Below are positions 10,991-20,944 of a stretch of 64,000 bases of DNA, one piece after another. A program made the translations under genes and the position numbers. The stretch spans positions 2,790,001 to 2,854,000 of the forward strand of contig JAMYGW020000001.1 in assembly GCA_025617375.2 (NCBI GenBank). The letters are read 5' to 3'. The notes beneath the pieces are model-generated. The model was not told the origin of the DNA. It ran no database searches and saw only the letters and a list, made by a program, of their open reading frames with translations. The number at the start of each line of letters is the position of its first letter. Positions within the stretch are counted from its first letter, which is position 1. This stretch comes from Acarospora socialis (Eukaryota > Ascomycota > Lecanoromycetes > Acarosporales > Acarosporaceae).

Positions 10991-12576
10991 GACATTTTCA
11001 TAGATAGTGGATCTGCTGTTGAAGAAATAGGCTGTAGTGCTTTGAAAACACTGCATTCTGCACTATTTGCTTGATGTTTCTCACCACAATTGCTGCATTT
11101 ATAGACTATATGTGCACAAGTGGTTCCTTTTGACTGTGTGGGACAAAGGAAACAGCCATGTTCTCTAGTATTGTGGTTTCCCGCACAGAATTGACATGTG
11201 TCTTGATTTTTGCATACTTTTTGAGTATGTCCAAACTTTTGACACTTTCTGCATTGATCTGTTGGTTTGCAAGTGTTGTAGACTGCAGTTCTAACTGATG
11301 TTCCAGCAATTATCAGTCTGTTTCTGAGTGCTTTTTGAGCTTCTTGTTCTGATTTGACTGTCAAAACAATAGATGCATGCTGTTTTTCCTGTCTGGCTTC
11401 TTCTGAAGTAAGCCAGCGTGGTAAAATAGCTAGTTTGATATCTTTGTTGAAGATTTCTACTTCATCTTTGACTAGTTGCATGTCTTCTTTGCCGTTGAAA
11501 ATAGCTGTGGGAATTCCATGTGCTACTATTTTGTACCACTTTTCATCCTTTTTGATTTCTATGAATTCAGATGATGAATTCCAGATTTGTTGATGTTTTA
11601 GCAAGTCTTCTGCTGTGCCTTCACTGGTTGTGAGCACTATACTAGCTTTGAATTGTGAAATAGCAACTGTGGAAACCAGCAAATTGTCTATTTTTGCTGT
11701 TTTAAGTGTGTTGTTGATTTTGTTGCGCATGTCTATGGCATTGATAGTAGTTGTGGGTGTTTTTGACTTTATAACTAGACGTCTTTCTCTGAAAGTAATG
11801 GGTTTATCCACTACTTTTGACTTTGGTGCTTTTTTTTGAACAGTTGTCCATGAGTTTTGAGCATTTTGATCTTTGCTGCTTGCAATTGATGCATATGTTG
11901 CTGATTTCACTGTTTTTGTTGATGTTGGCTGTCCAAAGCTGGTTTTGTTTGTCTGTACAAAGTTGATAGGGTTTGTTTTGTTTGTCTGAAAGACAAATGC
12001 TGGTTTCTCTGTGGTTTCTGACTTTGTTTTAGACATTGTGTGAAGAATTTTGTCTAGTTTGATGTTGACTTCATCTTTGAAGCTGTCTAGTTGTTGTTGA
12101 ACATCTAGTTTCTGATGAAATGCTTCATCTGACTGTTTGAGTGAGTTTAGATTTGCATTTTGTCTTGCTTGATTCAGTGTCTTGATGCTAGTTTCTAGTT
12201 CTTGTTGAACTATGGGGTTTGTGAATTGCTGAATAGCTTGCTTGAGGTAGTTTCTGGCTTGTTGAAGTAGTTTGTCACCATTTTGACTTTTTGGGTGTAG
12301 GTTTGTGCAGTTTGCATGATGAGTTTCATGCTGATTTGATTCTTCATCAGAAGAAATAGCTTCTAGCACTGGACTGACAATGGCTCTTCTCTTTTTAGAC
12401 TTTAGAATAGTCTTTTGAGAAGGTTTCATGGTGATTTGTGATCCCAACAGGTCTGGTGAACTCATAAAGAGTTGTGGAAGTGCTGTTTTTGGTGATTTTT
12501 GTTGTTTTGTAGGTGTTTTTGGGTTTTCTAGGTTGAAATCTTGCATGAAGTTGCTAGAATCCAGTGCAAAAGTCAT
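10987..12576 (-). CDS. LINE copy 3 ORF1, gag-like zinc-knuckle protein, intact
   Basis: This is a 529-residue open frame. The first third is Gln/Lys/Ser-rich with a predicted coiled segment (about residues 100-180), followed by an RNA-binding-like middle. The C-terminus (about residues 430-515) carries three zinc knuckles: CRKCQKFGHTQKVC, CQFCAGNH...HGC and CSNCGEKHQANSAEC. ORF1 of Tad/CgT1-type LINEs binds the RNA template. The stop (10987-10989) overlaps the ORF2 ATG (10988-10990) as ATGA, suggesting stop-and-restart translation of ORF2. It is the only LINE frame in the window without a stop, so it may still be translated. Confidence 0.85.
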   Translation of the reverse strand: MTFALDSSNFMQDFNLENPKTPTKQQKSPKTALPQLFMSSPDLLGSQITMKPSQKTILKSKKRRAIVSPVLEAISSDEESNQHETHHANCTNLHPKSQNGDKLLQQARNYLKQAIQQFTNPIVQQELETSIKTLNQARQNANLNSLKQSDEAFHQKLDVQQQLDSFKDEVNIKLDKILHTMSKTKSETTEKPAFVFQTNKTNPINFVQTNKTSFGQPTSTKTVKSATYASIASSKDQNAQNSWTTVQKKAPKSKVVDKPITFRERRLVIKSKTPTTTINAIDMRNKINNTLKTAKIDNLLVSTVAISQFKASIVLTTSEGTAEDLLKHQQIWNSSSEFIEIKKDEKWYKIVAHGIPTAIFNGKEDMQLVKDEVEIFNKDIKLAILPRWLTSEEARQEKQHASIVLTVKSEQEAQKALRNRLIIAGTSVRTAVYNTCKPTDQCRKCQKFGHTQKVCKNQDTCQFCAGNHNTREHGCFLCPTQSKGTTCAHIVYKCSNCGEKHQANSAECSVFKALQPISSTADPLSMKMS

Positions 12577-12669
12577 GATATGAGGTGTTTTTGGGGTCCG
12601 TCCTGTCCAAATCCAAAATCCTATTCAAATCCAGGTCCAGAAGGTCTATGTCTAGCAGTAATTATCTAG

Positions 12670-13904
12670 TTTTTAAAGGTAAAAACTAGATTTTCCTGAG
12701 GTTCTAGATTATAGAAGCTTTGGATCCTTATTTCATCTAGAATAGGCTGTACCCAATTGCCTAATCCAGATGTTGCTTAATATCCCAATTCACCTAGAGT
12801 AGATAAACTCTACAATAGGCTTTTACCAGCTCTACTATAAGCAAGACTATACTATAAGTCACTCAACCACTAGGTCTTGGGGCAGATGCGTTTAGGGCAA
12901 GATTTTCACGTGGAGCCTCGTATTTATATCCCAACTACTCAGACGACGTTGTTTGCCAGTCTGAGCTTTTACCAGCAGGTAGGGCTAGAAAATAGCTACC
13001 TGCTTATATCCTTCACTAGGTCTTTGTGAGATGCTTCTAGTGTAGGGTATGTCTTCACTGGTAGGTTCTTTCTGCATGCAAAACGCTAATCAATTGACAG
13101 AAGAAATGCTCAAATTCCAGCTAAATTCGTCAAGAAATGGCTATTTTGCGGCTAGTTTTTGCGGAAACTGCGTGCAGTTGCTGGAATTGAGCAATTTGGT
13201 GTAATTCAGCCTGTAACGCTTAAAAATTTGACCTGAAACGCTGGTTTTTGGGCGAAAATAGCTGAAAAGTAGTCGATTTTGTTGATAAAATAGCTTGTTT
13301 TGATGGTGGAGCTATGTAGGTATGTTGTATAATGCGTGAATTGATGTGGCTTGGTGTGTATAGGCTGGAATTGCTGTGTAGTTGGCGTAAAAGTGGTGTT
13401 TTTGGTGTTTTCTTGGTTGTTTTGGTGTTTTTGGTGTTTTGGTGTGAGTGAGGCTTAGTTGAGGTATCTGATGATGCTTGGTGTGCAGAAATTCTGCCAA
13501 GCAAGCTAGGAAAATTAAGCAAAAATTTGTGAACTTCAAAAACTAGATACTAAGGGGTACAACTAAACAGTTCAACAACTTTGTGAGCAATAAAGATATC
13601 AAAAAGCAGTAATAGTATGAATTTTAGAAGAGATCAAGGTGAAGAAAACTGTTGATTCAGAATTTTTGAAGATGCATTGGTTGTGGCGATGTTGATGTCC
13701 GAAATGTTGTTTTGGTTTTTTGGGAGGAGGTATGTGAAAAATTTTGGGAGAATGGTAATTGAGGTCCCTCACCACCAGTATTGATGATGAAGATAAGCTG
13801 TTTTGAGGGTTTATGAAAGTGAATGAGATGAAGAATTTGCTCTATTCAGAATTTTGATAGCTGGTTTGGTTGTTGACAAAGTCTTTGACAAACTTCATAT
13901 TTAG
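12670..13904. other. Flank of LINE copy 3, no host gene seen
   Basis: This is 1.2 kb of moderately AT-rich sequence upstream (minus-strand sense) of the LINE. It still contains CC, GG and CG dinucleotides, so it has not been mutated like the block to its right. Notable parts are a 9-bp inverted repeat at the LINE border and a run of GGTGTTTT-like units at 13395-13446. On the minus strand the latter gives short Thr/Lys-rich open frames that I do not believe in. It may be the rest of the LINE 5' UTR with an internal promoter, or an older repeat into which the LINE inserted. Confidence 0.5.
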
Positions 13905-14101
13905 AAACAAATCCCCACAATCAGGTTGACTGTTCAGAAGTGATCAATAAGCAATTAGAATTATCAGAATAAATCTGTAATTCATATATTATACATATGA
14001 ATTGTCATAATAAATCTGCATATTCAACAAATGTTTTACTAAGCTGCTATAACTACTATAGTTGCATGTGATGTATGAAGAATAAATAAATAAATAAATA
14101 A
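13905..14101 (+). mobile_element. LINE-like 3' end in opposite orientation
   Basis: Sequence at about 13917-13945 (ATCAGGTTGACTG, CAGAAGTGATCAA) and 14060-14101 (ATGAAGAATAAATAAATAAA) matches the sense-strand 3' UTR and tail of the LINE array, with divergence between. It ends in a (TAAA)n tail. It is either a 5'-truncated LINE insertion of a diverged subfamily or a short element that borrows the LINE tail. The hypermutated block starts inside it. Confidence 0.65.
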
Positions 14102-16600
14102 GAAATGCAGCATTGAATATTAATTTGAAATAATTGATAGATATTTTCAATTCTTCTTTATTAATCAGCAAAATTTTCTTTCTTTAGATGTGCAGTAATG
14201 TCTGAGATAAGTATATTGATTTTGTTGATCTGTTTCTTCTTCTTTTTCTTGTTGAGTTAAAATAATATGAATATATTAGTTTTGTCAATCTGTTTTTTCT
14301 TTTTCTTTTTGTTAGATTGAGATGATGAGTTTAATGTATTGATAAAGTGAATTTTCTTATAAATAAATGTGTTCAATGTTGTGTTAAATGAGTTTAATGC
14401 TTGCAATTTTACTATATTTACAAAAATAATCTTAACATTCTTTCTGCACTGTTCTGATGATGTATTTTTAGAATAAAAGTTAGTATTTTATCTCTTCATA
14501 ACTAACTTCATTTACATAACAACTAATTAAACTCTTTAAAATATATTTAAGCAGTATCTAATAACTTTCTTCAATCTTTTGATCTGATAATGTTATATTA
14601 TTGTGTTATAAAAAAAACACAAGTACATTGATGACTATATAATAGTTTGAAAAAAACATTTGTGAAAAACTGAAGATTCAGAAAGAAAAGATCAGAGATT
14701 TTGTGAAAGTGAAAAAGTAAATTTGACTAAGTACTTATAGTATGATTTGTTTACATAAATGTTGTTGTTTGTTGTGAGTGAATCTGTAAATAACTTCAAA
14801 ACAAATTACACAATTATTCAGAAATTTTATCTCATGATCATTCTATCTCAAACAACTACATATTTGATTTTAAAACACATTACATACTGTTTGTAAAGTG
14901 TAGTAGAAGAAATCACATTAGTATCAATTTCATTTTTTAATATAGACATTATAAAAGTAGAGAAACTCACATTCAAGTTATGTATTTAGCATCATGATAT
15001 CAAAATAAAAACTCAAGTCAAAAAAGAAAGTCAAGCTGATAACAGAGATAACTGAAGAAATTAAAAAGAAATCTTTAATAAAAACTGTTTTTAAAAAAAA
15101 ATGAAGATATATAATGCAGAGATGACATCATGACTAAAGAGCAAAGAAGTTACAGTTAAATATAATATCTTTCAAGAAGATGACTAAATTCTTAATAATT
15201 CTTCTTCATTTAAATCAATTGCTATAAGAAAAGAATTTAGTGAGTTATATAGTTTTTACAATCATATTATATTATAATGCTCAATTTTAATACTCTCTGA
15301 CAAAATTCTACTATATAGTAATAACAATGTTGACAAAAGCTGCACTCTTTCAAGATTAATTAAGCAGCATTCTCTTTTCTGATTAGAGAAATAATTACTC
15401 AGTATAATTAAAATTTAAAGTGACATTAATCAGCAATTACAAGTTTGCAGAAGACAAGTGAAGTATTTTTTTGTACTTATTATGAAAGTATAAATTTTCA
15501 TATATCAAAATCTCTCTTCTATAACTTATATGTTATATAGTTATGAAGTTACATAAGAAAAAGAATCTGATTATGACAGCAAAGTTGTGAAAGACAAAGA
15601 TGATGTTTAATACTTTTCAGCTCTATTAAGAAAATGAACTTCTTATTAGTTAATGTACTTTAGCTTTGTATTAGATATGTGATGTAATGAACAGTTTATA
15701 ACACTCATATATAATGTTTACAAAGCATGCTGCAATCACATAGTCAAACAAAAAGTGCTTTGTGAAACTATCATTAAATAGTTTTGCATTAGTAACATCT
15801 ATCAATCAAATTCTACTTAGTTATCATGTGCTAATTAATTTTAATTTAGTTTGAGCTGTCAAGAAAAATTCAGTTTGACTTTGTCTGAAATCTGATTCTG
15901 TTCAGAGTTGAGCTGAGTTGCAAAGTTGAATTCAGTGAGTTAAACTGAATATCAAAATCTGAGCTTGACTCAGTTCAGTAACCACTCTAAATATCATTCT
16001 TCTTTCACTTAACACTTTGTGCATATAACAGTAACACTTATTTTACAAGTTTAATGAGTTAATTACTAAATATAAAAGATATCTGTATAGATATATAGAC
16101 AGAATCTTTCAAAGATAGATTTTTAGCAATTATATACTTCATAAACACAATACAATTCTAATATTTTTGCATTGAAAACTCTTTAGAGAATAGTTTTAAT
16201 ATTAATAGATATATATTATATTACTTTATTATTGAATAATCTATGAAGTTTTGTACTTCATACTGTTATAAATTTATTTTAGTAATTTATTTTTGATAAT
16301 AGATAACAAGACTTACATTTACTCTCTGTTTTATTTTATTATTACTTTGTAAATTTATATGTCTAAAGTAATCTTTTTGTGTACAGAGATTCACAAATCT
16401 TATGTTTTGAGTAATAAAAATTCTTTGTAAATGTGACATGATCTAAACCTAAAAACATACTAACACATAAGATGTCACAAGTCTATCATTGTCTTGAGTT
16501 AGATCTCTCTAAAGAGTACTGTTCTAAACTTACAGAGATCTTTGTGTTACTTGTAAGTTGTTGAATAAATCTCAATTGTGACATACAAGAGTGCTATGTA
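13926..16600. other. Hypermutated AT-rich block without CC/GG/CG
   Basis: In these 2675 bases I find one CC at about 15982 (within ACCAC), one at about 16447 (AACCT), no GG and no CG. CA/TG, AC/GT, TC/GA and GC steps stay frequent (about one GC per 60 bases). Neutral low GC would give dozens of CC/GG. No open frame of meaning is present. It ends abruptly at 16601, 23 bases beyond the Sec62 stop. It looks like dead repeat DNA reshaped by context-specific C-to-T mutation on both strands. Small imperfect palindromes (for example around 15930-15950) are unremarkable at this base composition. Confidence 0.85.
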
Positions 16601-16623
16601 CGCCTTCAACGGTAACATTACAC

Positions 16624-17976
16624 TCAATCCTCCTCGACCTCTTCAATCCTAGGAGTGAGATCTCTTCGCTTTGTGTGGGAAACCGCCGCATCAGACCCCG
16701 TTGTATTTGTGGCCAAAGAGATGCCAGTGGCCACGGGTGCAGAGGACATTGGTTCGGCATTGTTGTCGTTGGAGGTCGAAGAATTGACCTGTTCGTTGGC
16801 CGCAGCGTCACCACGACCTTTCTTCGCTCTCTTTGTCTTTTTCTTTTTCTCCTGGAGTTCAGGTTAGTCATCTTTGGAAGGTTTCATCCGGGGAGGTATG
16901 GTACCTCTTGCCAACCCCACACCGGCCGGAAGCTGTCAAAAAATCCCACGTCTTCGAACAGATTTGGGTATAACCACAAACCCGGTGGTACGGTAAACAT
17001 GGTGGCGCAGAATAATATCAGCCGGAAAATAGCCATGACGAAGAACAGCCCAATCAGACCCAACATGCCCATACTCAGATACCACACCCCCAACCGAAGC
17101 TTCACAGGCCACAAAGGAAACATCACGACGGCCATGATGGCCGCCAGCGCACCACCAGCGTACACTTTCTGTCTCCACTGCGGACCTTCGTATAACCAAA
17201 CGTAATGCAGGCCATCGCGGATCTCCTGTTGTTGCTCAATGCGCACCGTCCAGACACCTTTGATGCGTTTCTGAGGTTTGGCGTGTGCGTGACCCTCGTG
17301 TGGATCAATCTTAGAAACCCTGAGTGCCAGGAGAGATAGCGGAAGGAGCTTGAAAGTCTCCACTGCGGCAGAAGCGGACGTAACGGAGGGAAGGAGGGAG
17401 GATGCCTTGGAGGATGCCTTTTGGTAAGCGGGGGATTGGAGCGCTCTGAGGGCGCGTTTAACTGGCAGCGAGAACGATCTGAGTAATTACCCGAGGAGCG
17501 CAAGGTTCAACCTTCCTGTAGATGTACTAACCTTTAAACATATCTTTCCTCTGTCCGTTGAGTATACAGGTTCTGCTTTTCAGATCCTGACCCCGGAGCC
17601 ACTTGGCCAAGGCCACAGCACTCCGGTCTGGTGCAGCAGGGTTGATGGGGGCCTGCTGGTTTGCCTGGCCCTGCTCCTGCTGTACAGCGTGCTGTTGTTC
17701 TGACTGGTGTGACTGGTGTTGCTGTTGCTGTTGCTGTTGTTGCTGCTGGGCGAGCTTTTGCTGATGCTGCTGTAAAGCCTGGGCTTTCAGCTTCTCCACG
17801 TATTGCTCCACTGAAAGACCGTGTTTGGCAGCATCAGCGGTGAGTTGCTGGCGCTGCCAGTTGGCAAATTCTTGTGGTGTCATGCCCTTCTTTTGAGCTT
17901 CCGCTGCTAATTGCTGCTGCATGGCTGCGATCTGCTGCGGAGTAGGTTTCTGCGTGGGTGGCGAAGGCGTCGCCAT
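16624..17976 (-). CDS. sec62: Translocation protein Sec62
   Basis: This is a subunit of the Sec62/63 complex that aids post-translational protein import through the Sec61 channel of the ER. There are three exons: 17532-17976, 16905-17461 and 16624-16851 (introns 70 and 53 bp), 409 residues. The N-terminal half has a Gln-rich stretch with a CAG-type tract (around 17715-17750). Then come the family signature ALAKWLRGQDLKSRTCILNG and the core GVWTVRIEQQQ, WLYEGPQWRQK, and two membrane segments separated by a short loop (about residues 245-320). The C-terminus is Lys-rich (KKKKTKRAKKG), as usual for cytosolic Sec62 tails. The Met at 17976 fits the conserved start; a longer in-frame start at 18096 looks like leader. 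Its stop lies only 23 bases from the mutated block, leaving almost no normal 3' UTR. Confidence 0.93.
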
Positions 17977-19080
17977 TGTGAAAAAACACGATGCGAAGGA
18001 TGCAGGCTCGTAGTGTGAAGCGACTGGAAGGGCGTGGGTCACTGCGATGAAGGTAAACGTGAACTTAGGTAGAGGACACGAATTCCCAAGCAACAAGCGA
18101 AGATTAAGAGTAGTTACTGTACCACGGAAGCTACCTAATTTGAAAGGCTTATGTAAGATAAGATCAGACGATCGTCACTGGTGACTGGGCTGCTCATGTA
18201 CGAAACAAAAGTACCCTACATCCATGTGGTACCAGTCCCAAAACACTTAGATATATGAGCTTGTCTTGGGTTGGGCCATTATGAGGAGAGCTTCCTTCCT
18301 GCTGCCTGGAATCTCTGTGTTTGTTACAAGTTCATAAACAGCGTCCAGCCGGCAATGTGGCAACGTCTTCATTCGTTCTCAGTCGCTCCAAGTCAAACCG
18401 TCTGGCAATGTTGTTTTATCTGTTACTAGGACTTACTTCGTCACTGCACATCGCTGTACAGGGACTGGTTCTGTGTCAGCCAGCTGTTTGCGGCAACTTT
18501 CGTCAGCTGGTCATTGCTGGGTGCGCTTCTCCTATTGAGTTTGATGCGCATCGCAGAGGCGTGGAGGCAGAAAGTGAGGCGAGACTGAGGACTGGGCGGA
18601 AACGTCTCTGCACTGTCCACTCCACCTCTAAAGATCTTTTAAGAGTTGATGGATATTTGACCATAGAAACTTGATCGATGTGATTGCGCTGGGAACACTG
18701 ACGAGGCTAGAGCTCTATTCCTGCTTTCAATAGTGTCTCGATATGGCCCATGTAAGAGCTTCTATAAGGCCCACCGAGACTGTACATGAGACTCGAGAAT
18801 TCAAACATGGCATGCCTTACTACTAACGTTTCTTTACTCATAGAGAACCGTCCAGGAAAGCTGCGTTCGGCATGGTACCGGACCAATGCACTTTCAGACA
18901 AAGAGACATCGTACTTGATCCGGGCACAGAGGCTGTTAACAAGGTCTTGCAACTGTGATGGACATGGACTCGTGTCAGCCAAACTTATCCATTCCACACT
19001 AACTTCGAGCCACATTCAAAGGAAGTGATAGTTGCTTGCGAGGTCGGACTTGCGCATGACATACAGGTGCAAAGTGCAAC
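17977..19080. other. Intergenic, Sec62 promoter and upstream of HExxH gene
   Basis: This is about 1.1 kb between divergent genes. Short open frames exist (for example 18321-18674 plus and 18707-19015 minus, 117 and 102 codons). They show no family motif, and I would not annotate them. No RNA gene is seen. Confidence 0.5.
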
Positions 19081-20403
19081 ATGAACCCAGAAGACACGTG
19101 GGACGAGCACCCTGACCTGTGGATGTTCACCAAGACGGAGCTGCAACAACTCGGGATGCTCGAATTGCCTGATGCGCAACGTGCTAGTCTGACCAATGCG
19201 ATTCATCCAATCTTCCTTCCAGCAAGTTGGGTCGACGTGCGCGTCGCCCACATCACCCAACTCAGACCCGTCTTGCGCTTAGCATCGCATTATATCACCG
19301 ATCCTCATCTCATGCCTTTCTGGCATGCGCAAATGTTTGGCCAGCGAATCGAAATTCCGCGTAGTGTCGTGGTTGGGCCGATCTATGGGCACACCCTCTC
19401 AATTTTTCAACGCAACTATGATTCTGTCACTCGGAGCTACGCCCTCTCCAGATTGGACCTTACACGGACTCGGGATGCCTTGGTCAGTCTTGCAGGATTT
19501 ATCACTTTCACAATTAACAGAGAGCCCAGCACGAGCGGCGCCATCCTTACAACAACGCGCAACTTTGTATCTGCTTCGCCCACTAGCTTTCCTGGGACGG
19601 CGTCGCTCATCGAGATTGATCGCAAGTATTTGGACGCTTATGCGAGACCTGACTTGACAATTTCACAAAGGCTGCGTTTACAGTTCTTCCTTGCGGTATC
19701 AATTGTGCATGAGGTGGGTCATTGTCGAACCCTATCACTTGTGCAAGGCATAAAGCCTAGTACAGTGTTGCCTCTCACACTTGACTCGGGCAAGTGTTGA
19801 TTCCTTTCATAGCTTAGTCACGCGGTTGAACATGCGGTCACTCCCATGCTGCCGCGATCCCCAAACCGACACGGACCAACGAATTGGGAACCTCGTCACC
19901 ATCCTGACGAGCCGTTCTTCGAGCGGGACCGGCTTGCTGAATGCGGCAACGCATGGGAAAATACCGTCCTCGGTGGACTGCAAAACCTTTTCGCTTCGAC
20001 AGTAGCACGCTATGGTCTCGTGACGCGGAAGTGGCCCACTATAACAGACCCGGCACCGGGTTTCGAACTCCCAATAAGGGGGAAGCCGAAGAAATGGACG
20101 ACATTGTATTTTGTGCCCATGTCCCATATACAGAAGCTATTCACCGACCAATTTTGGTCACCCGAGGGCATCGGCAGGTATGGTGCCGCAGCAGTAAAGT
20201 CGAAGCATACCCATGGTTGGAGAGCTTTCAACGAAGGCGAGGTCACCAGTGCTCTCGATGAAGGCATCAGCTGGGATGACTCAAGCAGAGAAAGGGAGAC
20301 TGATGCTGTTGGGAAGATCATACAACCACCGGTCCAAGATCCAGCTGAGGGCGCGTCGCTTGATCCTTTCGAGTTCATCGACTGGACTGCTGGGGAAGGG
20401 TGA
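19081..20403 (+). CDS. Uncharacterised HExxH protein (zincin-like), paralogue A
   Basis: There are two exons, 19081-19740 and 19813-20403, joined over a 72-bp intron (donor GTGCAA) that falls just after the HEVGH motif; product 416 residues. It is a clear paralogue of the gene at 20945-22213: both share IHPxF, LASxxxxxPxLxPxW, a HExxH helix (HEVGH here), then EPFF-x-D/R...AExGxAWExxxLGG, KPPKKWxTxYxxPM and FTxxFW. HExxH followed about 45 residues on by a glutamate in AExGxAWE is the expected zinc-ligand layout of a gluzincin-like metallopeptidase, but I know no characterised member. There is no signal peptide or membrane segment, so it is probably intracellular. The exact intron ends are inferred. 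Confidence 0.75.
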
Positions 20404-20944
20404 CGGGGGGCGGAAGGGACATAACGCGAATACGAGTCCTGGATAGGTAGAGATTCAAGTATATGTTTTGTCATAATGTGTCAGGTCAAGAGGTCAAGCG
20501 TGTTATCATGATACCGTGGTCAGAGCTTTAAATGATGGCAGCACATGTTAAGAGTTCCTGCTTTCCTGCCGGACTTATCCAAGTTCCTTCGAATGTGCTG
20601 ACCGACTAAGGAGACCGGCGCAGCCGCGCTCTTGCTCGTATATTAGGACGTATTGAGTATGCGAGGGTCATGATGGTCAAGATATTCTGCGATGTTTGTA
20701 TACTGCTATCCCTGGTTCTGTGTTTGTAGGATTCCACATAACTAGCAGGTAGCGAAGCAGGTAATAAGTCTGCCAATCCTATCGAGTATCACACGTACAG
20801 TTGACGGAATTGGACTATCGACCACTGGTACAATACAAGCACGTACGGGAAGTTAACCATTGAAGGCAGCTTCACCATGTTTCTGATACCCAGGACGCAA
20901 TACAAACTTCACTGTTCGCACCAGTCTGAGCTCTCAATGGACTG
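20404..20944. other. Short convergent intergenic
   Basis: These 541 bases lie between the 3' ends of the two paralogous HExxH genes. I see no gene, RNA or repeat; shared terminator function for both genes is likely. Confidence 0.5.

Larger units (their letters stand above)
6882..12669 (-). mobile_element. Tad1-like LINE copy 3 (whole length, best preserved)
   Basis: This unit runs from its 5' end near 12669 to a (TAAA)n tail at about 6882-6894, where copy 2 begins at once. ORF1 is open; ORF2 has two TGA stops. The 5' end is not junctioned to another LINE: it runs into 1.2 kb of distinct sequence, with a 9-bp inverted repeat (12666-12674 and 12681-12689) straddling the border. No target-site duplication can be assigned because the far end of the array is outside the window. 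The 5' UTR could extend into the flank, in which case copies 1 and 2 are slightly 5'-truncated. Confidence 0.9.

Noticed and set aside
1285-11056. TGA read as tryptophan (an alternative code) in the LINE
   Set aside because: Host genes in the same window end with TGA (Sec62, eIF5B, Erg5, Eaf7), and copy 3 has TGG where copy 2 has TGA in ORF1, so these are mutations.
12690-12900. tRNA- or SINE-like A and B boxes near the LINE 5' flank
   Set aside because: Only loose matches (a TGGTTGAGTGA-like and a GGTTCTAGATT-like word) in the wrong order and spacing; no cloverleaf can be drawn.
13220-13539. Minus-strand Thr/Lys-rich open frames
   Set aside because: They arise from the repetitive GGTGTTTT run, overlap each other in two frames and have no motif.
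18321-19028. Frames 18321-18674 (plus) and 18707-19015 (minus)
   Set aside because: Short, no recognised motif, rival frames on the other strand over part of the range, and no splice-supported extension.
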